A stretch of 64,000 nt of DNA from Phytoseiulus persimilis (GCA_037576195.1 CM075102.1:47054745-47118744), one strand, 5' to 3'. Numbered from the stretch's first letter, positions 48,946 through 61,340 are shown. The notes: generated from the letters alone by a model not told the origin. Numbers and translations: made by a program.

Positions 48946-51014
48946 ATGACGTTTCTCCGCCGTTTACTTTGTGCCTTCTTCGTTCGAGTGTTCTCAACCT
49001 CGCCCGAACCGGTTCTGCCGCCGTTCCATCCTGAGACGTTCGGCTGTCGCCGGCCGCCTGTGCGCAGAGCTCGGACCCTTGGCGCGGAGCCAAAAACCCT
49101 TCGGGAGCCTGAGTCCAGTGGACGCACCGTAGAGCGCTTGAGGCATCACCAGACAGAGTTCTCATCACCCTGCAGCAAACGTCATCAAACAGTAATCAGC
49201 GAAGAGCCAAGAAACTTCGCATCCTCCCACCCGGAAACCTTCAATGTTTTCATGGGAGCGAAATTATCGATCTCTCCTCTTATCCCCGTTCGCACTCACA
49301 CCGAGCTTCGCTCCTCCCCCGATCATAACGGCAGTGAAACAGAGTCACAAGTCTCGCAACACTGTCGGTGAGACGGCAGCCGCGGTTGGACCGTTCAATA
49401 TTCAAGCATCGATTGTGCGTAGAACTTCGGGATGGTTTCACCAACGGGCTTATGAGACCAATGCACGCGACTCCCCCATCGCTCCCTGCGATGATTCGGA
49501 AACGAGCCGCTGGTTTGTTGACATTTTTGGCTCGGGAACGCATCAGGAGGAAGGAATAAAATTTGCGAACGTGAGCATTCAGAGTGAAAAATATGGATCT
49601 TGGTGAGGACAGAGACTCCGCCGCAGCTGGCCGCGAGCCCTTGACGGCCGGCTCGTCGACTCGATCGAGTTCTGGCGGCGATCCGCTTCTGCGGAGGAAG
49701 GCGTTCGTTGGTTATTGCTCGGAAAGAATGGGAAATCTCATTTTGAAGCAGTTTTGGGCGGTCTCGAGAAAGCTAGCGATCATTCTGCTTAGATGTCGTT
49801 GCCAACTCCGGAACTCAGCCGCAACGGGAACGTGATCCGAATACCGAGAAGCCAAACCCGACAAAACTGAAACGGGTCGCCGCATTCTTCCAGGTTCCAA
49901 GTCAGGAGTACCTATCTGTGACTATCGAGCCGAGTGCCGATGGAGGCCGCAGCGAGGAGATGGATCTCATACCGGTAGCGAAAGGAGTATCACTCAGGTG
50001 AGTAATCCAAAGTTTCATGTCCTGACTCAGATATTCGAACGATTCGATCTGGTTCTGGGTGACGGGGATTCTCGCCCCGCCGTTCTCGCGAAGGCGAGGA
50101 TTCGGAAGATTTTTGTCCCGTCAACGTCCTTATTATTGGAGCCTGCTTCCACCTCGATAGTGCTCCATCATTTATCAAACGAAATAAGAGGCTCGGCTTT
50201 ACCCCGAAAGTTTGTGCTGCGTGATGAGTAGAGCTCCTATTCTTGAACGTTACTCATCGATACGACTATCGAGTTGTTGGACGAATGATGCTTCGGATGA
50301 TGGGTTCCATCGATGAGCCCAGAACGCGGTATCGGAATCTTGTGTGAGGCTGCGACATGTCGGGAGTGGCGCACATCGGGATCATTTCGATCTGGGAAGC
50401 ACCGTTTCTAGTATCGATTCGCGTGCCCCCTCTCCCCTCTTTTCCGCTGGAATCTCCAAAATTAGCATAAATAACAGTTTCTCCGGGTTGTCGAGCGACG
50501 GAAAGGAATTGGTTCCACAGGGAGAGGGACGTCATCGTGATTTGGTCGTTGAAGTGGGCGCTTACTCCCCTCAAATCGAATAATCAGTTGTATCAGCGAT
50601 TGCCCGAAAATTCGACGAACACGAATTCGGAAACGCAATATCCAGCTCGAATCGAGAGGACGCACTCAATGCTGCGAATTCTTACCCTGGTTCAGACCCT
50701 CAGATGATAAAATGCGTGACAGAATGGGAATACGAACGTGAAGAGGAAAGAATCCGAAAACGTGGGCTTCCTAGATCCGAACCGGATTAGGGAAACACGG
50801 AACCGTTTCTTCAACGGCGACATAGTTCTTATAACTTACTCCGATTTTTCGCTCGTCAGTAGCCTTAGGAATATCACTGATCATGCCGGAGCCTACCGTG
50901 AGTCTCGTTCCCGGTCGCTCCGACAAGAAACTGAGGAATGTAGACTCGCATCGGCTCTCGGGGAAACCGCCAACTCGGATCTTTGGACCGTCTTCCTTAC
51001 CCTCGTGGTCTTGA
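48946..51014 (+). CDS. Unidentified 402-residue protein, six exons
   Basis: Exons 48946-49367, 49583-49710, 49793-49997, 50412-50536, 50588-50761 and 50860-51014 join in phase at all five junctions. The ATG opens a hydrophobic, basic N-terminus (MTFLRRLLCAFFVRVF), either a signal or a mitochondrial presequence. The rest is hydrophilic: Ser/Gly-rich after the first intron, then AAFFQVPSQEYLSVTIEPS, later EWEYEREEERIRK, and a Ser/Pro-rich end (GPSSLPSWS). Strong sites include CTGTCG|GTGAGA, CTCAG|GTGAGT and TTTTTCGCTCGTCAG. If exon 5 is read through, a TAG at 50790 ends the protein earlier. An acidic open frame at 51211-51476 may be an alternative last exon. Family unknown. Confidence 0.5.
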
Positions 51015-52294
51015 CTTGACTTGACAAGCTGCATGGGGCTGGGGGAGGATGGCACTGGGAATGGGCTAGTTGTAGCTTGGTGGTCGCGTGTGCTCGATCG
51101 TTCGCTCTCTCGCTCGCGGTGCGTGAGCTCGTACCATTCTCGATTCCATGGCTCCGTTAGTTACTCAAAAAGGCCCATCTCGTCCCGAAGATTGGAAACG
51201 ACACCAAGAAAGCAGGTTCTATACCAGAATGAGTTTTTGGCCTGGGGCAACGACGACGTCAGCGACAACGTCAGCATCGAAACGGACCCGCACGAAGAGC
51301 CCACCGACCGCTCGCAGTTGACTCGAGCCGAATCAATAACTGCGAAGTCTCGGATCCAAGTGCTGACTTTCTACTTTCCGTTCGGGGAATGGTTTGATGT
51401 CTCTGAGGATTTCAGGGAGCCAACGCCTTTTGGCATCGGAATCGAGTCTGGGAGCTTTCTCGCTATAATGGGGTGACACCGGATCAGAAAGACGTATGAG
51501 ACGGCCTCGAAAGCGTAGTCAAATTAAATTCCTGACTCTTCCGGAATACCTTGCGGAATCTTGTTTCACGGCGGAAGACTGCGATGACTTGCTTGTAAGA
51601 GTTGGCCATGTTGGACCCAGTGCCCGAGGACACCTCCGGAGAAAAACCGAGCTTACAACAGCGTGTCACTAAGCCCGTTTGTGATTAGTTTTTTTTTGTC
51701 TGTAGATCTTTCTTCCTATGGCTCTTGAGCGGACCTCCTTCTCCACGAGGACTCGAAAGGCGGTCTAACACTGAGTGGAATTGGAATATTTTGGTGCCGT
51801 GTAAACACGGACAGCGGGGCTATTTAATCGGGCTTGATTACGTGACCCGCTCCACACGCTCTCGCCCCGCACACGCTTTCCAGATCCTGAAACGACGGAG
51901 AAATATCAGGAAAGGTTCAAGACATACGCATAGGCACTCCATCGCGAGGCTCCTGATGGAAAATCCGAAAACTGCCCGCTAACTTTGAGCTGAGGGCTTC
52001 CGAGGCTTAGATATGGGCCCCGCCGAGTTGCGTCTGTGATCCTGGCTGGTCATCATGGCATTTCTCGAACGAGATCATTCCGGCCCGTTAGGACTCTGGA
52101 AGCTCGTGTCGCGTACATTAAATCTCGGCGACCTATATTGAGGTCCGCGCGCTCTTGATTGATGGACTTGAGCCCCCTTCTATTCCCTCTAGGGGAGGCT
52201 TCATTGGTCCTTAATTCAACCGCGGAATTCACCTGGTTACCGCAAGTTCTATACGTAATAGCTGCCTGCGGAAAGAATTAGATTACCCAGTCGA

Positions 52295-52531
52295 ATGTCA
52301 GTCATGACATATAAGCGGAGCACTTTCGTGGGCAATGGAGTGCAGCTGCTCGTGAGTCTTCTTCAGCGGCGAACTATTGCTTTCGTAAGTGTACGAAGCA
52401 CTCCACCACTACTAACGCAACAGGCACTCGAGAAGCTCGGCGAAGATGCTCTGATGAAGCACGAGTACATTTGGGAGAGATTCCCTCATTCTTGGAAGCA
52501 GGCAACAAGACGAGCCGAGAGTGAGAAATCA
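52295..52531 (+). CDS. Unidentified gene, first two exons
   Basis: 52295-52384 (ATG, ends at TTTC|GTAAGT) and 52424-52531 (acceptor CTACTAACGCAACAG, donor TCA|GTGAGC) join in phase. The 39-nt intron contains a textbook branch site (CTAAC). Encodes a short hydrophobic stretch (NGVQLLVSLLQRR), then LEKLGEDALMKHEYIWERF. The next exon is not fixed; the open frame at 52607-53143 is a candidate. Confidence 0.42.
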
Positions 52532-52606
52532 GTGAGCACTGATGTTATCTGACAATGAGTTCGGAGACCTCGGAGGTTAACAATCCCGAATCCGGTCATC
52601 GGCTCT

Positions 52607-53143
52607 TTGTTCTTGTGTAACTCACTCGGCACGCGACTTGATTTCGACGAGACTCCGTCAACCCTCGAAATCGTCCCTGCGAAACAGCGGGGCGAAGGAT
52701 GCAGGATTACATCGAGGTGCTCCGAATCCGCGCAGAGGGACTTCCCCTCTCACGTTTGTTCCCTATCGCTCAACACCCGTTCGGTGGACAACTTTTTAGA
52801 CTTGGCGCACAGCCATGACGGGGGGCTTGAATCGCCGTGGCAGGTTCTGTTTAGAGCACCAGAGCCCCCTCGGATTTCCTTCGCGGCTTCGGAGGTCGAG
52901 CTTGGCTCCAAGAAGAGAACCAGCGGAAGGATTTCCCTCAATTCTGAGCCGGCACGTTCATTAACAACCTTCAACGTGATCCATCAGTACGGGTACAGTG
53001 TCCACAGGTTTCATCATATCGATGAGCGTTGCTGGGCGGAGTTCCGAACGAATTTGAGACGAGCATTGAAGATGAGCGGGCCCCATATCTGCACTTCTCC
53101 AAGCCAATTGGAATTCCTAGGGTCTGGCGGATTCATGTGTTGA
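52607..53143 (+). CDS. Candidate exon, 178 codons
   Basis: Open to TGA at 53143 without an ATG near the start, so more likely an exon. Hydrophilic with scattered Cys/His. May continue the gene starting at 52295. Not recognised. Confidence 0.28.
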   Translation: MFLCNSLGTRLDFDETPSTLEIVPAKQRGEGCRITSRCSESAQRDFPSHVCSLSLNTRSVDNFLDLAHSHDGGLESPWQVLFRAPEPPRISFAASEVELGSKKRTSGRISLNSEPARSLTTFNVIHQYGYSVHRFHHIDERCWAEFRTNLRRALKMSGPHICTSPSQLEFLGSGGFMC

Positions 53144-54269
53144 AACTCCTCCGGTTCAGAGCTTTTTGTACAAGAGCGACGAATGATGGGAATTTTTCTC
53201 TGTCCTGGGATACCGTTTAGCGGTGTTCTGCGCATACGCCGCTTCAGGACCGTTCATCGGATGCTCGTTCCACTGAGCAGCTTATTGAGTCGATGGATTC
53301 TCTCGATGTGTGATGAGTGGGGCCTGGAGGTCCGGATGATTTTTCGAAATTATTCCATCCATCGCCTAAGATTGGCTCGCTGCATTGGAGAGATAATTTC
53401 GAAAAATCACCAGAACTTCCAGCCTCCAGTGATGAGTTCTGCGGAACGTCCGCGGATAGTATCTCACGAGAGAGCTTGTATGGTAGAGAATGTTTGCTCT
53501 CCCGAATTCGGCGCGGACATTTTGGATTGACTTCGCTGAAATATGGACGAGCTCCCCCGGTTTCCTCAGCCACAGAGCTAAGAATTGTTTCTTTCGCTTT
53601 CTCAGCTGTCGCGTGCCGAAAGCTCTCGCTTGTCTTCTCGAATGCGAACGGGTGAAGAACGAGGACTCTTGGTCTCTTCTACCGTAGAGATCGCGGAACG
53701 ATCATACTCTGCTGGAGTCGTTAGAATCGGGGGCTACATCGCGCATTCCCAAACTTTCCGGCTCCGCGGAGTGCGCCGGCTCGTGGCACGTAGGGGAATA
53801 GGGGAACTGTCCGCTTGCTGAGTCCGAGAGAGACTCTGCGGTGCGATGGAACCACTCGAAATTAAAAGAGACCACTCGCTCGTGTCCTCCCCCTTCCCCC
53901 ACGCGCTGGCCGGAATTGATCCCGATCGCGCTAACTAAGCCGTGTCCCGGACATTGGCTGTCCCATGTTATGTTCTCCGTTTCGGGAACTCGTTGGGAAA
54001 CCCCTCGATTGCACTTTCATTCAATTCGAGTGTTTTCTGATCGTGAAACGGCGAGACACAAAACCTCTTCCGAATCATTGACCGTTCCGAGTGCTGTCCT
54101 CTCCGAGACCAAAAATACCCAATGAAGCTTGATTCCCGTCCCGGTCCGGCCCGTCAAGATAGAAGACTGTCTCGTGTCCCTGACTCTGAGCCCCCTTTGA
54201 TTCCCGCGGAAGAATTTTCTGCCATCACTAATGTGGTTAGAAGATGGCAGAGAGAATCCGTTTCTGATT

Positions 54270-54665
54270 TTACTCGACTTCGCCGGTGACCTCCACGGAA
54301 CTGACTCTCCCCTGGGAATCATTGTCTCGGGTGCCCAATACTAGCGTCGGAACCTTCCCTGAATAGCTACTTCTGCATCAGATTCATCGGAAGACTGGGA
54401 GACGGGTCCGCGAGAACAATGGCGGAAGAGCCTCGGATCCCAGTTCAAAGAGCTCCTCCGTCACGATCCACAACTCGTTGAGATCGCGGAAAGGACCAGC
54501 GTGCCTCCCGGAGCAACGAGAGAGTTGCTCGGCAATAGACGAAGAGAAAAACGGTTGGTTCCCCGAAAGGTATACCGGACGAACGAATACTGAACCGATG
54601 TACTGAGTCGAATGTGCTCCGGGACTGATTTTCATTAGTCCTCCGTTCTCGGTGGTGGGCGAGCG
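54270..54665 (-). CDS. Candidate gene, two exons
   Basis: 54665-54404 (acceptor TTCCGACAG; reads STQYIGSVFVRPVYLSGN ... ELWIVTEELFELG) and an exon starting at 54358 after AGCTATTCAG (KVPTLVLGTRDNDSQGR), ending near 54273 at a GTAAAA donor, agree in phase if the weak donor ACCC|GTCTCC is used. Composition is protein-like. Upstream and downstream exons unknown. A rival reading has a stop at 54384. Confidence 0.33.
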
Positions 54666-55200
54666 CTGTCGGAAGTTTATTCAATGATTAAATGTTGGTT
54701 TGTTTGTGTCTCTTGTACGAGTTCCCTGACGGAGGAGCATCATCCCTCGCTACGAATCTCGATTCGGCAATCATCCCTTTTGATCGAGACAATGGGATTC
54801 AGAGCCAGTCGAGTTGAAGTCCGACGACGAATGTGATGCTGCCGGGGATTTTTCCTTTTTCCATGCAGCTCTGTCGCAATTCAGTTGCGACCTGGGGTTT
54901 GAACGGATGTTGCAAATCGGTTTTAGTGGAAAGCCGCAGAGCACGAGCGCATCCCGAGTGGGAGAATCCAAAACCTCCGGCATGAGTTTACTATTGTCCC
55001 GAGCGGTTCTTGCTAGCTCGAGCTGGCTCAGCAGTTTTTGCAGCTCCTAGGAGGAGTTCACTCGTACGCCCGGTCATCCGGAGTAAGAAAAACTTCGATT
55101 GGAAATTGCCTGTGGAGTCGATATTCGAGTGGAGCCACGTTCCGAAAGAATAGTTTCGTAGGAACGATCCTCATGAGCAGCCTGCTCTCCTCCAATTAAA

Positions 55201-55719
55201 TTACGTTACGGGCGACGAAGCAAGACGATTCGGTCGTCCATCGACTTTGAATTCCGAGCTCACAACAATTTTTCGCCGCGCTCTCTCCGGAGGAACGGAT
55301 TGCTCTCGGACCGTCATAAGATCACAACTGCTTTGTTTTCTTCCTCCCTCAAAGCTGCCGAAAGACTCGAAGCGAGCCGGGTATAGAAATGGGGGGCTCA
55401 ATGGCTCGCCATGAGGGTCTTTCTCTCGGCACGACCGAGCGGGCTGAATGGAACCTCTTCGAAGGGTCGTGTTTGGTATATCTTCACCCGTGTCCATGAG
55501 GTATGAGGGCGAGCTCTGACCCGCACGTGCGGGCTCGCGAAGCCTCATTCGCAGCGTGGCGACGGCGCGCCACAAGCCTCTTACCGGAATACGATCCCGG
55601 AACAATCGGCAATCCTGGATCTGACAAGCGGAAATCAAGTTAAAAGAGCTGACAGTATGCGTCAGGAGGGCTGCCGCATCTAGGGGTTCCGCGTTCCCTC
55701 CTCTGAGCGAAAGGCTCAC
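55201..55719 (-). CDS. Candidate exon(s), 172-codon frame
   Basis: Open to TAA at 55201. The C-terminal half is hydrophilic and basic (RRKIVVSSEFKVDGRPNR). Inside it, near 55622-55587, a 36-nt segment is framed by a strong acceptor (GATTTCCGCTTGTCAG) and a GTAAGA donor, so the frame may be interrupted by introns. Not recognised. Confidence 0.28.
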   Translation of the reverse strand: MSLSLRGGNAEPLDAAALLTHTVSSFNLISACQIQDCRLFRDRIPVRGLWRAVATLRMRLREPARAGQSSPSYLMDTGEDIPNTTLRRGSIQPARSCREKDPHGEPLSPPFLYPARFESFGSFEGGRKQSSCDLMTVREQSVPPERARRKIVVSSEFKVDGRPNRLASSPVT

Positions 55720-56291
55720 GCTGAAGAGATGCGGTGTACGAGTCGGTGGTATGTCGCGACGAATATTATGCTAGAGCTGCTGCACTGCTGAAACTATCCC
55801 CACGGAAACATCGTTCGTCGCTCCCTCGTTTGTTTGTTTGCTTGCTCGCTCGTTCAGTCAACTTTCGTGAGTCTACCGCCTCAAATTCAGCCCACAATAA
55901 TATCTCGTGTGCTGACGACTGAGACCTCTTTCACCTGCATGCAGACCCGGAGCATTACTTCGATGAAGAGAATGTTCTCACGCATCTTTTCCCTTCCTCC
56001 GGTGCGTTCACTTGCTGTGGCGGCCATTCCGCTCCTACGAGCATAAATGCAAGAAGCGCCTCGGGCCCGATACTCCGAGCAGATGGTAAGAACAACAGAG
56101 ATGGATAGAACCGGGAAGACGCATTCTCCGGCAATTCTGGAGCGCTTTTCGACTGTTCACCGTGGAATCGCCTCTCTTCTGCGTTCACTGTCGCGTCAAC
56201 ACTCCTGCGGAGAATTCATCTCATGATGGGGAGTCAAGTGCTTCTCCAAAAGCGCTCGTCGCAACATCTAGATCGACCGCGCCAACAGCAA

Positions 56292-56335
56292 AAAATGAAT
56301 GAATGGATGAATTGAAGGGTGGATGGATGGACGCG
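56292..56335. repeat. (TGAA/TGGA)n low complexity
   Basis: Alternating ATGAATGAATGGATGAA and GGATGGATGGA units. Confidence 0.8.
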
Positions 56336-56701
56336 AATATGTAGAGCTGAATGCATGAACGGGAAGATGATGAGATGGTGACACGGAGGTACGAGTCGAC
56401 GATACTAGCGGGGCGCTTCCTACGGAATCCTGCGGGCGTGAATCCGTACAGTGTGTAAACATGCTTGAGCGGCGAGAATCCATTCCTCTGGAAAGCTGTT
56501 CTTGAAAGACGTAGGAAAAAAACTGTCCCTGTCGTTCTCCGACGCAAGTGAGGGCAAAACATATTTGATTTCGGCAGCGCACAGTGTCCATATGCCCGGA
56601 AAGATTGCAGATACGCACACGCAAACAAAAGCTCACACAACCGCGAACCAACAAACGAGTAAGCAAGCGCGCTTGCGAGCGAAAAATAAACAAACACGAG
56701 T

Positions 56702-56854
56702 TTAAAATATCCTAGAAGAGCTCTTCATCTCGGCGAGTCTGAAGTGACCGAACTTTCCGGGCGAGTTTTTGTGGATCGATTGCTCGAAAAGGAACTGTTT
56801 CACGGCCGCCCCGAGCGGTCCGATCGGTTCGATGGTACTCTCCAGCATGAACCT
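56702..56854 (-). CDS. 3' terminal exon of an unidentified gene
   Basis: After an excellent acceptor (CTTCCTCGATTTGCTTCGCAG) the - strand phase-0 frame runs 50 codons to TAA with about four-fifths G/C at third positions. Reads RFMLESTIEPIGPLGAAVK, then a Lys/His/Phe-rich end. The rival frame after the same acceptor also stays open but has poorer codon pattern. Upstream exons lie toward higher coordinates, probably across the GC-rich low-complexity DNA at 57.2-57.6 kb. Product unknown. Confidence 0.5.
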   Translation of the reverse strand, partial: RFMLESTIEPIGPLGAAVKQFLFEQSIHKNSPGKFGHFRLAEMKSSSRIF

Positions 56855-57214
56855 CTGCGAAGCAAATCGAGGAAGAAAAGAAATTTGCCTGGGAATCGAT
56901 TGCCGAATAGCGGTCTTTTCTCCTTTCCTCCCATCGAAAGCCATAATAGAATGAATCGGTGCTTCTTACACGCACGCTCACATGCGCACAGACCCGCAGG
57001 TAGCCAGACAGACGAACTCTTGCGCTCGCTCGCTGGCGTCTCTCCCTCCCTCCAAGTTGAACCTCCCGTCCCTGGCTGCCCCCGGGGCCTCGACCCGCGG
57101 CAGTTGGTCCCCGTGGCCACAGCTCTTCTCTTCCGCCCCCTTCAAGAACTAGCAGTCAGACAGCCTGCCAACCGTCGTGCCAGCGAGTCGGTTAGCTAGA
57201 AGCAGCAATCCAAC

Positions 57215-57560
57215 CTTCAAGCGGGCGGGCGGGCAGGCAGGCGGGCGGGAAAGCAAGCAAGCAACCCCCACTGAGCGCGGACAAATGGTCGTTCGCTCCG
57301 CTGCTTCCCTCACACAGAAAGAGAGAGATCATCTGCTCACCACCACTTTTCCCCTCGGCGAGCTTCTCCGCCACCAAAAGGGAAGCGCCACCGATCGAGG
57401 GAGAAGGGGACGGGCGGGCGGGCGTTCGGGCGGAGAAGAGAGCCACCGGAGGGGGGTACCGAGAGGAGAGAACGCCGAGAGACTGAGGGGAAGTCAAGGG
57501 CGTAAAGATGAGGGAAGGGAGGGAGGGGCCCGCCCGCTCGCCCGACGGGGCCCGGTCTGC
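57215..57560. repeat. GC-rich low-complexity block
   Basis: GCGGGCGGGCGGGCAGG-type and GGGAGGGA-type runs with AAGCAAGCAAGC. Open frames here on both strands are by-products of the repeat. Could be a promoter or 5' UTR for a - strand gene. Confidence 0.6.
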
Positions 57561-58630
57561 TCCACTCCGCCCCGTACGGTCTTCCCTCCATCCGTTCATT
57601 CGAGGTGGCGGCGGCGGCTGACGGTGGCTGGAGATGGCGTGTCGTTCTCTTCTTTTCGACGCACTTCACTCGCATACGGCGACCAATCTTCGTCTCTTTG
57701 GTCTATCCTTACCCGGTCCTTATCAAGTGCAGTTGCTCCAATCGACCACGCGAATCGTCAGTTAATAGACCCACCAGTCATACGCCAGGCGATCGGATAG
57801 GAAGACAGACATGCTGATCGGTCGTTGCTCACACTTGAGAGCACTCGTTTGCTCAATCGGCAACCGCCTATAATTCATTCAGTGACTACGCACTAAGTTT
57901 CCGTCTCTCTTTACTTGGTTCACTGCGAGCACCCACGGTCGCGAACGACTCCTCACCGAGCCTGACTCGAGGATGTCGGGTTTCCGGAGCCCCGACACTC
58001 GAAACGAACGGAGTTATGTGATGCTTCGTTCGTTAAAGAGCTCTTTCCCGTTGCTCAACAATTTGTGGCTCCTCGAGAGGACCCCAGGAAGGCTTCGAAT
58101 CGTCTTTGTGCCGCGGAATGCCGCGAATCCCAACATCTCGAATGGAACCGGGTGGGATATACACTTTGGTGCAGAATCATCGATCAGCCGCTATTTCACA
58201 CGCGCAACAGTTCCAGCTTGACTCATGGTCAGCACCGCCTCACCCTTGTCCGAGCGTCAAAGGTCATCGAGCTGATAGCGATATACACAAAGAATGAATG
58301 AATTTCGGGAACCAGATCGGCCCGCTGTCTTGAAAGTTAGAATGATTCGCGTGTGGAGTCGAGACTAACGGAATCGGGTTGAATCGCGAGACAGAAGCAG
58401 CGGAATCACATGGAGGACCTGAGCTTCGTCCGCTTCGAATCACATCGATGATGGATCACATGAGGTTTGGGGTTCTATCGCGGGCGGCGAATGCCGCCGT
58501 GAACGGCGAGAACACGGAAAGCCAACCCTGAACTCCGTCGAGGACCGTAGATAATATTGAAACAACAAAAGAGCCTTATTCGGCGCTCCCCTGCTGTACG
58601 ATGGTGAATCATTATTTTCCCTGATTCCAG

Positions 58631-58770
58631 AGATGCGCTGTACACAGTGCTAGACCGTCACGGTCTCAGCGTGTCGATGGTCAACGTTTATCAAGAGGGA
58701 CCTTCGAAAAAAGCAGCCAACCTTTCAACGGACACTCAGAAGTTTGCCGGATGCCACTTTCGTATTAAAG
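58631..58770 (+). CDS. Exon with Ras-binding-like fold
   Basis: Bounded by TTTTCCCTGATTCCAG and TTAAAG|GTAGGT. The 46 codons read YTVLDRHGLSVSMVNVYQ, then DTQKFAGCHFRIK, the beta-grasp pattern (hydrophobic helix, GLS...VNVY strand, D/T..L.G...RI) seen in Ras-binding or ubiquitin-like domains of signalling proteins such as RGS12/14 or RhoGEFs. This is by resemblance only. Other exons of the gene are not certain. Confidence 0.42.
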
Positions 58771-60401
58771 GTAGGTGATTGTCGGGAGGATTCAGAGAGG
58801 GGGAAAATCGACTCGCTCACCTGGAAGTCTCATTCTGATAGAAAATGCAATCTCTCGGCTTTCGCTCGTCCTGTTGGAGCCTGCGAGCCTTTGCCTCGAA
58901 CCCATCGCGGAGCATGAGCTCCACAGAGTCACAGAGTGTAGAGCAGCTGCAGAAATTAATTATCGGGAGGAGAAAGCTGTGACTGATGAAACGTTTTCCT
59001 GCTGTTCTCTGAACAGGTAGGATGGAGCTACTATCGAATCACAGCCTCCCGTTTGGTGACGAAAAAACTCGCCGATGCGGGCGAGACGTTGGAACACCGA
59101 CCTCAGACCGGACGAACGAGAGAGCGATTTTTTGAAAACTCGATCTCACGATGCAGATCCGTAGCGACATTCTATGGTGACGTCTCGAGTCAGCTACCGA
59201 ATAACATCATGGAGACATGCCGTTCAAATGGCTGTGGTGTACAAGGTCTTGTCGTCGCTTTCCGTGGATCCCGTTGTGCGGGAATCTTTGCTCGCTCGCT
59301 TTCTTGCAGTGACCACGCGCTCGCCAGTCCGCCTGCGCGCTCGCTCGCTCGTTCGTTCGTTCGTTGTGACCATGCTTCCTTTGTCAAGAATGCGATCGTG
59401 CCGGTTTGTCCTGTTGTTGTCGTCCGGATTGCTTCACCGCTGTGACTTTGTTGGCTGCGGCGGAGGGGGTGGCAGAGGCAAACTATGTGCTGCCCTGTGA
59501 ATACAGTCTTTCTGTTGCCCAAGTACCGCAACCGCGAACTTGAACAAACGCTGGTGCTTTCCTTTCTCAGTCTGATAATCTGCGTAACTGACTTGATGAA
59601 AGCGGCAATAGAGACGGCAGAAGAAAAAACTCCTCTACCACGTTCAACCTGCAGCTGTTGCACTCATTATAACTTGTATTATTATTTCTGGTAATATGCT
59701 CCCTGCTTGGCGAGATGATCGCACGAGATTCTCATGTGGGTCTTCCGTGGACCAAGAACTATCACAAACCGCATAAGATCCGCGAAGACAGTCACTGTTC
59801 TTCAGGTAAATCGAGCGAGGGTGTGGGAGGTTCCCACGGCAGGATCGGCGTTCGCGACACGATCGTGGGTTTGTCCGTGATTCTGCGAGTCAAATTCAGT
59901 GGAGCCGTCCACCTCGAACCATAGAGAAACAATTTAATCTTCGGGGTACGCAGCGAGCCAGCGAAAACAATAACAACCGATTCTCCCTCCGCAATGGCGT
60001 TATCATTCGTTGCGATCGCCCCCCCGAGGCAGAGGGACCATGTGAAGTAGGGAACTCGCCGTCAACTTTCCTCAAATGAACGCCCAAAACGAATTTTGAG
60101 CGAGCGAAGATATGATCAAAGAGAACGACAGCGTGCTCATTTTAAAATATCCTCTCAGTGGACCGATGGCGGCGCGCCGAGACGCTACTTAGAGTTCCGC
60201 ACTAGATGCCCGACTCTAATCCGCTTTTCCGTATCCCGTGAGCGAGGACGCGCACTAGACACTCCACTTTTTGGCGCCGCTCTGGCTGGAAGTATCTTAC
60301 TGCGGGGAGCGGTTATTCGAGCGTGCTTGCCTCCGATCCTGGAAGTGTTGTGAGTTTGAGGAGCTAACGAGCTAGTGAAATCTGGGAGGTGCGGCATTCA
60401 G

Positions 60402-60540
60402 GGCTCACAAATAATGGCACCTCGGACTCCGAAACAGCTCAAAAAGCCTTCTCAAACAGAGCATAGAAACTTCTTGGGGAGACGACTCAGTTCTTATGGG
60501 AAACCGAGCAGAGCGTGGCTCCGTGACTTGCTGCCCAAAG
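60402..60540 (+). CDS. Candidate internal exon
   Basis: Acceptor GGTGCGGCATTCAG, donor CCCAAAG|GTATGA, 46 codons, basic (PRTPKQLKKPSQTEH, then RAWLRDLLPK). Could belong to the same gene as the exon at 58631-58770, but phases show at least one more exon between. Confidence 0.35.
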
Positions 60541-61340
60541 GTATGAAATATACTTGAGATATTCCAACACGCGAAATACTCGGGCCGGGCAAGCTACGGG
60601 TGTCGTCGGCTCCACTGAATCCAAGAGTCCAGCGAAGAGATTACTCCGAGTCGTTGTTCGAGCTATCCTCTCAGGCAGTGGTTCCAAACTTTTCTTCTGT
60701 CTGGGGCCCGTTTGACAACAACCCAGACAGTCGGGCCCCTTCAGGCGTCGATTGAGAATTTCGCTCGAGAGATTTGAGCTGCAGTTTTTTCGGATGTTTC
60801 ATCGGAAACACGGGATTCGAAGCGAGCAATGATAAGCATTCATTTGAAAAGAATTTCCTCGATGGGGTTTTAGCTGTAATCGACTTCTTAGATCGGTTCT
60901 TATGGTTATATAAGCGCCATATTTTTCCGCCTAATTTGGAACGCAGAGTCGTGCAGTAGACCGGAAATTCTCTCATCATCGAACGGTTGTTCTCCGGCAA
61001 ATGGTTCTTGCAGAGAATCTCGATCGAGGTGCGGAGGGGTGGAGGGGCGGCAGTGAGGGGTTTCCAACCGACCGGGGAGCTCCTTGCCGAAATCGTCTGA
61101 GACTTTGGCTTTTCTCAGCATACTCGATCCCATCGTATTATTGGACTAAATATTCGAGTTCCCCGGATTTTCTCTTGCGGTTATTCTGCGAAATGGCACC
61201 CGGGCTCCACCAACGAAGTCGTCAGGCCCCCTACGCGGGGCCTGGCCCCAAGGTTCGGTAACCACTGTCTTGGAGCATTCCCATCGTGTCTTTCGGTCGT
61301 TTCGTTTCTCCGTTGGGACTGCGAAGAATTGTTATTCTAC

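Noticed and set aside
56221..56697. 158- and 141-codon - strand frames
   Set aside because: Both pass through the (TGAA/TGGA)n repeat and read as repeated Ile-His-Pro/Ser; no splice sites or motifs.
57177..57800. 207-codon + frame as a gene
   Set aside because: Driven by GGGC and GGGA simple repeats; several other frames are open over the same DNA.
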